A stretch of DNA of 64,000 nt from Epiperipatus broadwayi (GCA_028023455.1 JAQFVV010000036.1:3938452-4002451); one strand, 5' to 3'. Positions 20,925 through 34,041 are shown, numbered from the stretch's first letter. Notes: generated by a model not told the origin, from the letters alone. Program-made: numbers and translations.

Positions 20925-23680
20925 CTTAACACAGTTGATCAAATATATAATAAAAATATCAAATGAATCTTATTAAAGTTATATGATTTAATAAACATAA
21001 AATTTTAAATGTGGAAAAATTAAAACAGAAAAGCCAAGAATACAATAACAATCACAGGCTAGCTAAAAATGAAATTTGCTATCTATATAAATTAGTGCAA
21101 GCCAAAATTTACAAAATACTGCAGTGAATATTAATCTGGCTATTTTTTTCCTCAATGGATTAAAATGTTTTTCCACGATTACAGGTAAACGGAAAACTGC
21201 TTGAAAATATATAATAAAAATGGCATTTAAATACATTATGGAGAAATTGTGATTAAAAAGGTGTTTGCATGATTATAAAGTTGAAATTTCAAAATCTAAT
21301 GCTTCCAATGTTCATACTCCAGGAATAATAGCATTCTGACCATACAAGATTCCTGGCCACTCTATAAAAATGTTATGTGAACTAAAAGATAGAAGGAAGA
21401 AAGAGGGAAAGGAGAAATGAGTGGTGAAATAGGTGAGGAAATGAGTGGTGAAATGGATGAAGAAGTGAGTGATGAAATGGGTGAATTCATTTCATCAGTA
21501 TAAAAGTTACGTCAAAGTATTGGGCTAGCATATTAATGATGATCTTGATATGTTTAAGAAGGGTTTATAAAGACTTATCTTTAAGGGAAAGACAGAGATA
21601 TAAATACTACCATCTTAAAGAAAATTTGATATAGAATTTTATATATTCCATCAAAAAAATATAAATTATTAAAGATATGAGAGTCATAAGTAAAAGTATC
21701 AAAGATGAGATTAATTATTTTTTTCTTTCAACTTTGTAGTTTTCTTTTCTAACTCATGTATGTGGAAAAACCACAGAATTGTCTACTCTCATTAAGTATC
21801 TAAGGCTACTCTTACTATGGTTAAAGGCTCGTGATGAGAGAATAAAATCCTTATTAGTGCATTAGTTGAGACCTGGAGCTGAAAGAGTGAAATATTTCTG
21901 CCAGTACTGACAAACATTGCTTGTCAACTCTAGCCAATTTTTATACACCTATCCATAGTAAACATGCAATCTTAATATATCATTATTATCTTCACTATAG
22001 TGAAAATACATAAAAGATCAGTTGGACAAAACAATGAACTACATATTATCAAGATTGTTATATAGAAAATATTGTAAAGGTTCAAACTGATTCTAGTCAA
22101 TTGATCAAAATCAAAATTCTGAATATATTTCAGTAAGACTGTTTTAATTAGATAAAAAGTCTTTCAACATTATTATTTATATATATTTTAAAGCTTATTC
22201 TTTTTTGATTTTTAATATTTATTATTCTTTTTATATATAATGTTTCTCTTAGTATTAATTTTTTAAAGGGTGTTTAGATATATGTATATATGATTGTAAC
22301 AAGCGCTGGGTGAAAGTTTTAATCAGTTATGTAAATAGATTGGAGTTTGTAGGGTCAAATTAAGTTGTTGTTAAACTGGTCTTTCTCTGGTATGAATACA
22401 TTCCCATTATTGTATCTAAATACTTTTTTATTTCTTGATATTCATTGAATTTGGAAAGGTGTAGAATATAATAATTGTAAATATGTTAATTATTGTAACT
22501 AAAAAAATTTTTTTTTATTTGTATAATTCTCAAATCTAGTTGGCTGTTCTCTTGCTCTCAAACCAAACCTAAAAGAAAATAGTTTGCCACACTCCCTCGG
22601 AAAATTACATTTGGCTGAGCAGTTAATTATCATGATGATGTTGCCAATGAAGTACCTAAAAGCATTCTTTCACTAATGAAAATGGTATTTAGGGCTACAT
22701 CCTATAAAAATGTTTTTGGATGTGTTAGTGTTGTGCTTTCCTCTCTAAGTATTACTTTGGTATAAGATGAATAGTGAATATAATCAACTAGTGATTTTAT
22801 CATCAACATCAATGTTAATATGATTCAGTACAGTCAAAGAGAAGTTGGGTATAAATTTGGTTTGACTCATATAAATCGTGTTTAAGTGCATAATGAAAAT
22901 GAATGGCTCAGAATCACAATCATTATCAAAGATTGTAGTTCAGTATAACACTGTAATGAAAACAAAGCAAATAGCATAATGTATATGAAGACGTGTTGAG
23001 AAAATATGTGCTAAAGAGGAGTGTGTGTGCATTCACAAACAAATTATAGTCAATCAGAATTAATATGTAAGTAATAATGTAGTTACTTGCCTTCAAGAAA
23101 TGCATTGATAATGTTTTGCCACAGGATCAACATGTAATTATAGTAGAATTATTAAAAGCTATTGTTACCATGTAGCTAGTTATAAAAATTCCCTATCCAA
23201 TTTGCGGAATTAACTTTTGAGAAAATGATAAAAACTATTAAATTTCTATTTTACTCCAAAACTGTTTAAAAATTATGGTGCCGTATAAGTTCTAGCTGTG
23301 TAAACAGTTTAAAGGCAAGAAAGTGATTAAATAAGCTGCAACTTTGAGTAAAGTGATCTTATCTTATGATTTTGGAACTTTTATGGATGAAACACATCTG
23401 TGGAATGACAACCCCATTTCCTTAGAATAAAACTCTTGATGGACAGTGCAACAACTTTTAAGTATGGTATTTCTAATTAGTGTGCATGAACAATCATCCA
23501 ATTTGTGGTACTAGTCAATGAGAGCAATTTAATAAGCAACTCAGCATAATCACAATCTAGAAGGAAAGATTATAAGTGACAAAGTGGTCAAGAAGATAAT
23601 TGTGATCAATTGACCTGCAATAAGCAAAAACAAGGCTGCTACTGATATTAGGACACATGAATCTAGTCTGTCTGCTTAGA
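20925..23680. other. AT-rich stretch, one coding-like minisatellite
   Basis: No gene or transposon end was recognised apart from the 24-bp repeat at 21417-21488. Confidence 0.4.
21417..21488 (+). repeat. 24-bp minisatellite, three units, in an open frame
   Basis: Three consecutive 24-bp units starting ATGAGTGGTGAAAT... keep a frame of the type MSGEIGEE/MSGEMDEE/VSDEMGEF, ending ISSV and a stop at 21503-21505. The purine-rich unit and short length suggest simple repeat expansion; coding use is unsupported. Confidence 0.6.
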
Positions 23681-23686
23681 ACACAA

Positions 23687-23875
23687 ATTCTCCATACAGT
23701 AATGCCACTGAGTGCAAGCCAGAGTAATCAATGGATGCCAGATGGTTTGTGCATAAAATCCCTATCTAGTGCCAACTCATCCAATATCCCCAGACTAATT
23801 TCTAGCTTGTGGCCTTCATCAGTAAGGAGGTTTGGATCTGAGAGCACTGCATCTAAATCTTAGGATCTAATGCAA
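23687..23875 (+). mobile_element. F-family copy without right arm or tail
   Basis: It has the head CTCCATACAGTAATGCCACT and the core in the same orientation as the 49.3-kb copy (AATCAATGGATGCCAGA, GTGCATAAAATCCCTATC, CAGACTAATTTCTAGC, GGCCTTCATCAG), then loses homology near 23875. The hammerhead-like strings on the minus strand are CTGATGA (23822-23816) and a degraded GAAAT. Confidence 0.7.
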
Positions 23876-23930
23876 CCCTCAGCAGCCACCTTTTATCTCT
23901 ATTTAAGTTTTGTAGTAATTAGAATATGCT

Positions 23931-24171
23931 GTGATCCATGTTAATCAAATTAATAATAACAGTAAGATAAGGGTTTTAAAAGGAGTCTGACTAAAAGTAA
24001 GAAGACGCTGGGACCAGATACACATTAATAGGTCTAGCAAAATTGAATATTATGAGGAACAAATGTGAATATTCAGTGATTCATATTAATCAAATTAATA
24101 ATAGCAGTAAGATGTATTTTAAAAAGAGCCTGACCAGAAGTGAGGAAACTCTGGGACCAGATACATATTAA
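23931..24171 (+). repeat. ~98-bp direct duplication leading into a Gypsy integrase relic
   Basis: Units 23931-24029 and 24076-24171 share GTGAT(C/T)CAT(G/A)TTAATCAAATTAATAATA and CTGGGACCAGATACA. The second unit ends in the integrase start; the first includes the same codons (WDQIHIN), so the duplication arose inside the retroelement copy. Confidence 0.65.
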
Positions 24172-24350
24172 CCATGCAGGACCTCAAAAAAAAACAACAA
24201 ACGTTTTGCCATCGTTGTTGATTCATTTTTGAAATGGCTAGAAACATTTATAATAAACAATATTGGGATAGCCGTGCTGCTGGATCATCTGTGGAAATTC
24301 TTTGCCACCCATGGACTGCCAAAAACGATTGTCAGACAATGAGACGTATA
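24140..24350 (+). pseudogene. Gypsy integrase core fragment
   Basis: LWDQIHINHAGP is followed, after a frame change in an A-run near 24190, by KRFAIVVDSFLKWLETF, then HLWKFFATHGLPKTIV and a stop where S-D-N-G is expected. This corresponds to the integrase catalytic core 'W..IH.D.AGP ... V.VD..SKW.E ... LF...G.P..IVSDNG'. The central Asp is kept (VVDS); the second is lost. It is a short relic with no flanking pol or LTR recognised. Confidence 0.8.
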
Positions 24351-24379
24351 AATTTGAAATGATTTTGAATAGAGCTTAA

Positions 24380-26190
24380 ATAATTAGGAAACCAAACCTG
24401 CAATTAAATTCAAAATTAATAAGTAAATTGTTTAATTTAAAGAAATAATTTTTTGTATTTTAAGAAACATTAACTCTATTCATGCACGAGGAGAAAGTAA
24501 GTAAATAGTCATTAATAACTGAGGAAAAGAAACAAAATAATTCTCATACATATATCGTTATTAAATGCTAAACTGGAATTACATGAAATCTGTATATGAT
24601 ATAGATCACTGTACAATGTTTTCCAGCTAAAGTAATGAGGCCGTAGGAGTGCACATCATTTCGGGTGCCACGAAAGCATGGTGACTTAACTTGTCTATTA
24701 CTGCAAAACCTAAAGAAACATCTACTGTCTTTGGAGAAATGCCTGCATATAAACCAAGAGAAATCAACTGGAAAAAAGCACTGCCCTATTGTGCCAAGCA
24801 TGAGACTATTTTCTGAAGGAGTAGTGTGTTATCATATCCAAGAAGATCGGTCGTGAAAAGGATGGACTGATAATATGAAGAACATTCCCAGCAAACTCAT
24901 CAGACTTTTAACAACAAAATTGATTGGAAATTTTGATTTTTGTTTTCTATTAGGTTCCCCCCCCCATTTCTACACTTGGAAGCGGAAGTATATATACATC
25001 TCAGAAACATTCATTTTAAGAATAAGAAGGGTGGGAAGCAGTTAAGGTTTAATTAAGCATTTTTTTATTAAATAAAAATTGAGGTCAGCTTGCCCTCCCA
25101 TCACCAATATGACTCTGACATACCAATGGAAAATGAAAGGAGGTAAGATTTTGATAATATTCCACATTAAGTATGTACACTAAATGCAGAACAGAATTTT
25201 TTGTTAGCTTCTTATCGTTAACTAATATTTTGTTGTTTCTTTTTGTTTTTCGGTATAATTGACTAACATTCTTGCATTGACATTTGTTCTATCAATATTA
25301 GAGGTATTCAGCGATAAGGAAGGGTCCCCAAGAAGATTGATAACCATCAACATGAACTGGGCAAGAATAATCATTTAAATGTGACTGTAAATAATATTGA
25401 TTTAGCCAGTCAGATTCGTGGTCTTATAAAAAAAAATTTTTTTATATGTATGCATTTGTAAATAATTGATAACAAGTACATGAATTTCTACCATGAGTTA
25501 GGGATAAGGATTTTCATTATTTTAAATAACAATATAGTAGAAGCTCATCCTTGACATAACTGATTATATAACTCATTATTGTTAAACTAGTTTATATTTT
25601 TTTGTTGTCTCTAGCTCATCATTATTATGCAGTTCATAATCATTACTATTACTAGTATTATCACAAATAGGCATTCACACCAATTAATATAATAACTTTG
25701 AATATGTAAACACACACACCCCTTATTTTATGTGCAGTGACACTAGAGAATATTTAAGGAGTTTGGATTATCAATCATCATCTATAGAGAAATGCAATAG
25801 TTACTGACCAGGATAATTTTGTTCCCTGTTAAGAGACTCTAAACCAATTACTCCCTGAGTTGAATACTGTGGTATAACGCAACCAGAAAGGGTGAGAACT
25901 GGATGAACTAACCCAAACTGTGTCTAAGTTGATAAAAATATACAGCTAGTTTATTGAAAGTAGATACAATCATAGATTATGTATTTCGTGGCATAATCAC
26001 TTGCACCCTATCCAAAGACCCAAAGTCTGACAATAATAAGATGTGCTCCCCCTTACAATCATATAGCTACATCAATGCAGGCATTTCCCCAATAATGACA
26101 GAGTATAATCGATATTACTAATTGTGAACTAACAGTATAAATATATTTAGCACTATGTAACTTATTTGATACGTTAATAAAATAGTTGAA
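24380..26190. other. No gene recognised
   Basis: Overlapping short frames on both strands at 24568-24856 show no domain recognised here. The remainder is AT-rich. Confidence 0.35.
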
Positions 26191-28019
26191 ATACTGAAAC
26201 AGTCAGATCTGTCTATCCTTCTGTTTCATCTACTATATACTATAGTAGTATTTATTTATGTATACCTATACCCAAATTCTCATATATTATGCTAATATTA
26301 TGCTAATTTTAAATCTAATTGTATTCTCATATATTATGCTAATTTTAAATCTAAATGTACTAGCTATGTGTATGTGCGCGTATATTTTAGCATACAGTAT
26401 AGAAAGCATATGCACATTTGTAAAAATCAGTAAATACGCATATATATATATTGCTTGTAGTTAAATAAATGGAAGCATGCTATTTATATGTAACCCGAAC
26501 CTACATATTGAAACGGTTACACCTGTTTCACCTATTATCTTCGATAATAGTATATTTCGTTGTACTCAGATGGCGTGTATTTCTTAAATTTCTAAAAACT
26601 TTGTGCTTATAATATAGCAGGGTATGTGCGTATATAATCGTTCTATTAATTATAAATATAAAAATACAGTCTCAAATATTTATATATGGGCATATTCAGT
26701 TAGATTTGTTAGAACTAAACTAAACATAACTGTAATTAAAATTTATCTATATAGCAGCATAATAAGTTTAGAATTATAATATTACTTATTTTTCAATATT
26801 CGTTCTAAATAATTATTTTAAGCCAGTATTCATTTTAAATAATTTCCAAGTCAGATAATTTTCCATTCTTTTGTTTGCTTAAAATTACTCGAGCAGAAAG
26901 TTGTTTGTCAGTTTTAGCATTTCTAAAAATAAATCTTTGGCTAAAATTTGACCTATTTAAAAATTATAACTAAGACCAATTATAATATTCAGTCAGGCAT
27001 AAATCTATACAAATTGCTTGTGACCATTCCCTTGAAAATATATCTTTTAACTATGACGTCAATTAAAACAATAGAGCCTTTCCAAGTCCACATTTAGCTA
27101 TACTAAATATTTTACTAACTGGATATTTGGTTAAAGGCTAGTTTGAACTAGTCATCTTGTGATGTGGCATGACTCAAAGTGGGAGATAACTACTGTCAAA
27201 ATTATAGTATAAAATGGGCCTAAATAACCATCAAGGTCATCCTTTTCCATCCATCCATCATCATCCATCTTAATTTTTTCTGTTGCTGTGAAAATTGTGT
27301 TATTGCTGCCAAAATTATTTCTCAAGACCAGAGCTGAAAGTTAAGTAAGAAAACTGTTCCTGCCATTTAAGAAAGCTGAATCTTAGAAAACTACCATCCA
27401 AGCTGCTACAAAGATGACCGTTGGCTAGAAGACAAAGAGACAGCCATTTCACAGTAAGAAAGAAGCTGTACCTGAGAGACCAGAGAGTTCCTGACCAGAG
27501 AAATGGGGAAAGCTGCCACAGAAATAAATTTGCAAAGCTGCATCCAGACTAAAACCAAAGAGAATCCCAGCCTGACTGAATAGAGTAAGAAGCACATGGA
27601 ACAATGCTTTAAAGACTGGCCCGGTAAATCCTTTCTGCCAAATATTAAATTTCATAACTAAACGTATACTAAATGAAAGCTAGCTAACTAATAAATCCCA
27701 TAATTAATTATATTTTCTAAATGTTCAACTAAAATATCTTAAATTTGTTTAAATCTACTCTCAAAATTCTTGCTTGATCATTAATAATTTTAAATAATCC
27801 TAAACACCTAGTTTCTATAAAACCATACAACAAATTCTTATTTCTAAATTATCTTATAGATAGTTTAATGCAATTTATTCTTATGTCGTCTGTCTTTAGT
27901 TTTAAGTTCATATTTATTGTTTTATGCTGTGTTTATCAGAATGGAGTCTTGTGTGTTAATAAATTATCAGGGGGAAAGGAATGAGTAATCACTTTTAGTA
28001 TATCAGAGTATTGCGATAT

Positions 28020-28500
28020 AAAGAATATAGCCAAAACTCCTGAAATAAAACTCTTATTTATGCTAGAGTGAATCGGTATTTAAAATGCCTGAACAAGTTA
28101 TTTAAAACACATCTTTTCAAAATAAAATCCTTTGCTAAAGTTATTTAAAATGTATATTTTGCGTATATTATTTAAAACGCATCTTTTTCTCAAGTTATCT
28201 AAAATGAAAATGTTTGCTCAAGTTAGTTAAAACGTATATATTGTGTATATTATTTAAAATGCAGATTTTGCCCAGGTTTTTTAAGAATTATTTGTGCATA
28301 AGTGATTTAAAATATGTATTTTGCCAGCTTATTTAAAAAGTATTTTACGCAAGCTATTTAAAATGTAGGTTTGCATTCGTTATTTAAAACACATTTTGCA
28401 TTATTAGTAAGGTCTATTTTGACGAGTTATTTAAGATGAGTAGTTTATTTAAAAATCAATTTTTGCATGAGCTATTTTATAACCCATATTTTAGATTATT
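28020..28500. repeat. Degenerate ~35-bp tandem repeat (AGTTATTTAAAAYGYAT...TTTGC)
   Basis: About a dozen irregular units with the core TTATTTAAAA and TTTTGC occur at roughly 30-45-bp spacing within copy A'. Copy C has no array of this size at the corresponding place. Confidence 0.7.
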
Positions 28501-28819
28501 TAAAAATCAGTTTGATATTAGATGTAGGTTATAATACATATAATTAATGTTCCCAGTTCTAAAAATCTTAAGTTTGCTATAACTTCGTTTAATTAGAGAA
28601 TAAGTAGCTATGCAGATATACTTAAATCAGATTCTCATTATCGCCTTTATCATATAATCTAATAAGCTCATTTATGAACTGACCGGTGGGAGTAGTACTG
28701 AAGAAGCTAAGATTTTGGCGTAATTAATTCATAAATATTAATTTAGCGTTGCGAATGTATTGCTAATTTGCATAAATATGCATATCTACTTGCTATGTCT
28801 ATAATGGCCCACCTCAAGA

Positions 28820-28915
28820 TTGTTCCACGTCAAGTCATGCCTCGAAAGTTTAGGCAACTATGACATTTCATCGTATTTCATCAAGTCACGCCTCGAAAGT
28901 TTAGGCAAATGTGAC
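28820..28915 (+). repeat. Two-unit ~45-bp direct repeat
   Basis: CAAGTCATGCCTCGAAAG and CAAGTCACGCCTCGAAAG, each followed by TTTAGGCAA(C/A)T(A/G)TGACA, start near 28830 and 28879. A short open frame spans both but has no recognisable domain. Confidence 0.6.
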
Positions 28916-29220
28916 AGTTATTCGTATTTAACGGAACCAAAGCGTTTCCAAAGGACTCATAAGCCACTCTTCTGTTCACTTAATAAAAAGGCCTCTTCCA
29001 TTATAGCAAGCAGACCGGTATTTAGGGAACCGTTTACTATGTAATAAACCTCAATTAAGAATGCATTCGATGCGCATTTATCTGATACTATAGTTTCTAA
29101 CGCACTAGCATCTGACGTTCAACTACCACACTTCAGTTAAACTTCCCTAGAAAGTAACTTCGGCTTTGATCCAATCTAGAATCTGCTACATATGGGGAAA
29201 AGTGGTCTATAATATGATTT

Positions 29221-29345
29221 TGAATATATTTATAATATAATCTTAAACTTAGTAATTATAATATAATCTTAAAACTTAGTAATAAGAATATAATCTTAAA
29301 CTTAGTAACGATGACATAATCTAAAACGTAATAATAATATAATCT
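29221..29345. repeat. ~27-bp tandem repeat (ATAATCTTAAACTTAGTAA)
   Basis: About five units of ATATAATCTTAAACTTAGTA with small changes lie head to tail within copy A'. Confidence 0.75.
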
Positions 29346-29459
29346 CTATCATTTATCCATTAATCGATCACTCTAGCTTACTATAACCGATTTCAAATAT
29401 ATAAAACATGGCATGAATTAGAACATGGAGGATGACATAAGCTTATAAAAGGTCATATG

Positions 29460-29623
29460 CTTTGTAATATTATTTTATAACCTTGAGAATCCACTCATTG
29501 CTTTGTAATATTATTTTATAACCCTGAGAATCCACTCATTGCTTTGTAATATTATTTTATAACCATGAGAATCAACTCATTGCTTTGTAATATTATTTTA
29601 TAACCATGAGAATCCACTCATTG
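29460..29623 (+). repeat. 41-bp tandem repeat, four units
   Basis: The units at 29460, 29501, 29542 and 29583 (CTTTGTAATATTATTTTATA...CACTCATTG) differ at only one to three positions. A fifth, partial unit starts at 29624. The high identity makes this a recent local expansion within copy A'. Confidence 0.92.
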
Positions 29624-30751
29624 CTTTGTGGTATTAATACTCACCTGCGTGTGAGCCAGCTATACACCAGTTACTATGGTTTAGTATTTATTAAATGTTA
29701 TATTAAATTTATGAAATATAAATTTGTCTCTGTCTCATTACTTGCTCATTATCTTATGAATCACTAATTAAGTTATCTAGAATATGTAAGAGGGGGGAAT
29801 GTCTCATGTTTTACTGCTTGGCTATTGCTGGAATGTGATTAAAGAGATCTCGAGTGTAACCTCAGCCATGGCATTCGCGATGGGTTGACTTGGAAGCATG
29901 AGTAAGAGAGTTAAGGTATGATCAGATGTAGGGTATTACTATCCCGACTTGGTCAGATTTTGGTTCTCTGGCTTGGATTCTCAGTCTGTTGAGCAAATGT
30001 ACAAACCTGACCGTTACAATATATGTAGGAAAGAAATAATGTTATAAAATTAAAACATTAGAAAATGTCTTTATTTAAAATATTATTCTAAAATTAATAT
30101 TTGAAATTATAATATTTCTGCATATAGCGATAAATTACATAAATGTGTTACATATATAAAAAAATGTTTTCAAAGTTTTAGATTTGTTTTTTTGAAAAAG
30201 GTAATTTAATAAAATTAATCCTTCTCGCTGTATTCTGACCTACTTTAAATTTTGAGAGTAAAAATAGATTTTAAAATCAACTGTGAATAAATTAACCTGG
30301 TCAAGATCAGGAAACCTACCTGTAAAAAAAATCGATAACAGCAGGTATCCCAGGTTTCCAAGAATATAGCGAGTTAACTAAAAAAACAGATATGAAACTA
30401 CCAAGAAAAGGGAGAGGGACGTGAGCTAGTATATAAATTCACTGCAGCCATCTTTAAAGATTATGATGACAGGGTAGAAGGCAATTCCCTTGCTTTCTAA
30501 ACCCTGGTGATAGTCTACAGAATGTGGAGAAAGATGAACTAAAAGCCAATGCCACCTAAAGAAAGTGCCCAAGATCAAGCCAACGTGCCACAGCAGAAAA
30601 GTTATAGTGGTAACAGATCTTCATCAATCTAAAGTTAACTTTTAAACTAAACTTCATAAATCCTAAAAGCTAGCTAAATTTATTATTTATGGCCAACAAT
30701 TTAATGTATTCTAAACTTCTAAAATTTAAATGTATATTTTAGTTTCTTTTA

Positions 30752-31148
30752 TTTAAATTGTGAATCTTGCCTGATTTATTTTAACTGATTTATTCTAATT
30801 GATTTGATTGATTCTAACTGATTTATTTTAACTGATCTTAAATATGTTCCCAACTTATTTTACATATTTTAGCCTAATAATAATATTTGCTTTTATTGAT
30901 AATTCTTGCAAATGAGTTAAATTTATATTAAACTGAATTAATCTAATTTAGGCTATTTTATTCCATTCCCATTTTAAACTAAGAAAATAAAGCCAAATTT
31001 CAGATTTCACTTACGTGAAATCGTATGCCAAATTTTATTTTATTTTCAATTATGTATTTGTTTATGCTACGTTGTTCAGAATGAAGTTTTACTCGTAGTT
31101 AAATGATTAGTGAAAAGCGATTAGATATTCTCACACACATATATATAA
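30752..31148 (+). repeat. First copy of a ~370-bp duplicated segment within copy B
   Basis: It matches 33233-33612 closely (TTTAAATTGTGAATCTT, TTTTAACTGATTTATTCTAA, TTTCACTTACGTGAAATC). The second copy lacks about 50 bases near its end. The E repeat lies between the two. Confidence 0.75.
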
Positions 31149-33230
31149 TGGTCGGGGTGGATTTATTTGGAGTCTTACCGTATCTGCTGAACAGGGCACC
31201 ACCAGGCCGTTCGAATCTGGAAAATTTATATAGTAGGCAGATACGTACTGCTAAGATCTGATTTTTACATATATATTTTATTATGACCATTAGCCCATGC
31301 CACTAACTCATGGAGACGCAGAGATATATTTTTAATATTAAAAAAAAAAAAAGCCACTGCCAGTAATACCACACAAAAAAAAAAAACATTTATTAACAAA
31401 TATTTAAAATTGAGGAATAAAAATTTATCTTGATTTTAGATTTTAATTTAAATTATTATTTTAACAGTCTGCGCAGATGGACATTTTAATAATATTTTTA
31501 TTTTAGAATATTGAGTATAGATAGGCTACATAGATTACTCAGTTAAAAACTTTTCACAAAACAATCATTCAATCTCAGACTAAAAGTTCATAGCCAAACC
31601 ATCGCCTGCTTCCAGATATATAGTCACAACCAATGCAATATGAAGATGCTAGCATAAAACCACACTGGCAGGAATGTGCATCTGACAGCACGATATTATT
31701 TGAAGGACATAATCCTCATCCAGTACAGGAATGTGCGTGTCTGGAGAAGGAATTATGTATATACAATAATGAAAGAGAACTGCTACATATGGGGAAGAGT
31801 GGTCTATATGCCAACTTATGGTTCCTATCCATAGAGCTAAAAAGGGGGTCAATGGCGCAGGAAATACATCTGTCTCCATTGCAACACAATGACTAAATCA
31901 TTGTGTCATGCATTCAGTTGGGCTTTGCCTTGTATGCTAAACATGCTTCACATTACATTGATATAAACAACCATATATCTCCCCACCAGCATTGACCTAA
32001 CTACAAAACAAATAGCCTGTAATTAAACCCCTTCAAAATTAACATAAACGATTAAAATATAAAGTTATTGATGGAATTGCAAAAGGGAAATTTATAATAA
32101 ACCCCGTGGCACTCATCATAAGGTGCCACATTGACACCAACAATTTAAAAGATATGTGAATAAATACATTTGGACACTCAGCATGAGATGTCATATTTAC
32201 CGATATGTATATATTTTAATCATATGAAAATAAAAAATAACTAAACATTAATGAATCTATGCAGTTATCCACACCCAACTTAAATTTATTACATTTAAAT
32301 AATTTATTCAATAAATATTAAAAAAAATAGAAATGATTCAATTAAATTAGCAAACTCAAATATATAAAATTAAACATTAATAACTGATTTTGAAATCTTA
32401 ATAAGTCAGATAAAAGTTCATTTTAAAAATTATGTTTAGTTGATTATTAAAAGCCTGTCAAATATTGATTAAAGTCCTTAATTACTTTTTTAAAATTTTA
32501 CAGTTCATACTTTACAGTAGAAGAGCTCCCAGTTCCTGGTGCTAATTCCCGCAAAGTCTATATTGGTCATACTTTCATGGAAGACCAATCTGTTGTTCCA
32601 GAGATGGCCTTAGCTGGTTCTATCCTGGTACTATTTTATTGCAGTACCTGTATGAGTCAGGGTCTGCAGTAGTACCATTCATAATTCAAGTCACTTCATT
32701 TGAAATAAGTAAGAGGGTGAAAGTGCGTCTTTTCACCCTCCTCCTCAAAAATCAAACTGTTCTTAATTTGAATATTTTTCTTTTTATACAAATTGTCTGG
32801 ACTCACTGAATATTGGTTTCCTGTTCCAATGATTTTCATTAGGGTCCGAGCATTGGTTGCTGCTTCTATTGGACATTCTGATTCGGATTGGGAAACAATC
32901 TTTAATTTTTATCTATATCTTTCATCTGACTTTTTAATTATATAAGAGCCCCAAGGGCTAGTTTGATTTTCATTTAATTAATAAAACAATCATTTCCATT
33001 TACTGAGATTACATAGAAATCAACATTATTTCTATTTTCAAAATATCAATCTTTATATTTTTACTTTTTTATAAAAAAAAATTTTCAAATACTTTTTTCT
33101 TAAAATAGTTTTAAAGTTTTCCATCTGTGTGACAATATATATGTTAAATATAACTTTTAATTTTCAGTTTTTAAGTTAAGTTTTTTTTTCTCTTTTTAAT
33201 AAATCAATTTTTATTTACGATCTTTTTCTT
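31149..33230 (+). mobile_element. Element 'E' copy 1 within the nest
   Basis: After CATATATATAA it starts GGTCGGGGTGGATTT and runs through the structured hairpin (31180-31244), GCCACTGCCAG, TTGAGGAATAA and further blocks that recur in the same order in the copy at 62959 to the window end. Its 3' limit is uncertain. A hairpin GAGGGTGAAAG/CTTTTCACCCTC lies near 32711-32740. A short open frame at 31633-31896 is not conserved as protein in copy 2. CTGCTACATATGGGGAA plus AGTGGTCTAT at 31780-31808 is shared with copy A' (29183). Confidence 0.55.
31180..31244 (+). other. Structured hairpin of element E, copy 1
   Basis: The outer stem GTATCTGC pairs with GCAGATAC. The inner stem CCAG (31202-31205) pairs with CTGG (31217-31220) around a GTTCGAAT loop like a tRNA T-loop. 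The inner stem differs from the CTAGG/CCTAG of the other two copies on both sides. Confidence 0.5.
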
Positions 33231-33232
33231 TC

Positions 33233-33612
33233 ATTTAAATTGTGAATCTTATCTGATTTATTTTAACTGATTTATTCTAACTGATTTGACTGATTCTAAC
33301 TGATTTATTTTAACTGATCTTAAATATGTTCCAAACTTATTTTACATATTTTAGCCTAATAATAATATTGGCTTTTATTGATAATTCTCGTAAATGAGTT
33401 AAATTTATATTAAACTGAATTAATCTAATTTAGGCTATTTTATTCCATTCCCTTTTTAAACGAAGCAAATAAAGCCAAATTTCAGATTTCACTTACGTGA
33501 AATCATATTTCTAAATTTATGTTTCTTTTAGTTAAATCTATGCCAAATTTTATTTTATTTTCAATTATGTGTTTATGCTATGTTGTTCAGAACAGAGCTC
33601 ACACATATATAA
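33233..33612 (+). repeat. Second copy of the ~370-bp duplicated segment within copy B
   Basis: See the first copy at 30752. After this unit the alignment to copy C resumes (CATATATAATTTC... against 52785). Confidence 0.75.
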
Positions 33613-34041
33613 TTTCATATTTATTAACGCACAAACAAACCTCCCTTCTGAAATGGATAAAATAAATCTTATTTAACATGTATAATTAAAAGCTTATAAA
33701 CGCTTTAAGATAGGTTTGCTTTAAATGTAATATTTAATTAATATTTAGTTGAAATGATAAAATACGGCATAAAGCTAGAATTTAATACTATAATTGTCCA
33801 AAATATGCTGTAATCCTCCCTAGAATTAGAAATGCCTATATAGATAGCTTTGCAAATTAGATTCATAAGTTTTTCTTAATAGCATAGTTATAGATGCTAG
33901 ATTATGAACTGATTTATGGTAGTTTCATGGAAGGAAACTATTGTTTTGCATCTTAATTTATTATATAATGAAGCAGTCAGTGGGGTGAATGTGTCCTTAG
34001 GAAATGCATCTGCATATCTACTTGTTGCTGTATATCATATT

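Larger units (their letters stand above)
26509..30018 (+). mobile_element. Nested copy A' of the TG...CA/ATAY family
   Basis: The start TGAAACGGTTAC at 26509 and end CTGACCGTTACA at 30018 are inverted relatives of each other. ATAT flanks both sides (26505-26508, 30019-30022). Rejoining the flanks restores the sequence seen in copy C at about 51280-51300. It is 3510 bp with no open frame of note. It contains ~35-bp degenerate repeats (28020-28500), AATCTTAAACTTAGTA repeats (29221-29345), a 41-bp tandem repeat (29460-29623) and one TCACCTGCGTGTGA motif near 29641. Confidence 0.75.

Noticed and set aside
23657-23863. Open frame with residues resembling those translated from other F copies (SNQWMP.GLCIKSLS)
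   Set aside because: The similarity follows from the DNA repeat; frames in other copies are truncated and occur on either strand relative to the tail.
24568-24856. Overlapping plus and minus frames rich in ordinary residues near the integrase relic
   Set aside because: No motif could be assigned; possibly more of the same retroelement, but unsupported.
31633-31896. 87-codon frame in element E
   Set aside because: The corresponding stretch of the second E copy is not open in the same frame, so protein coding is unlikely.
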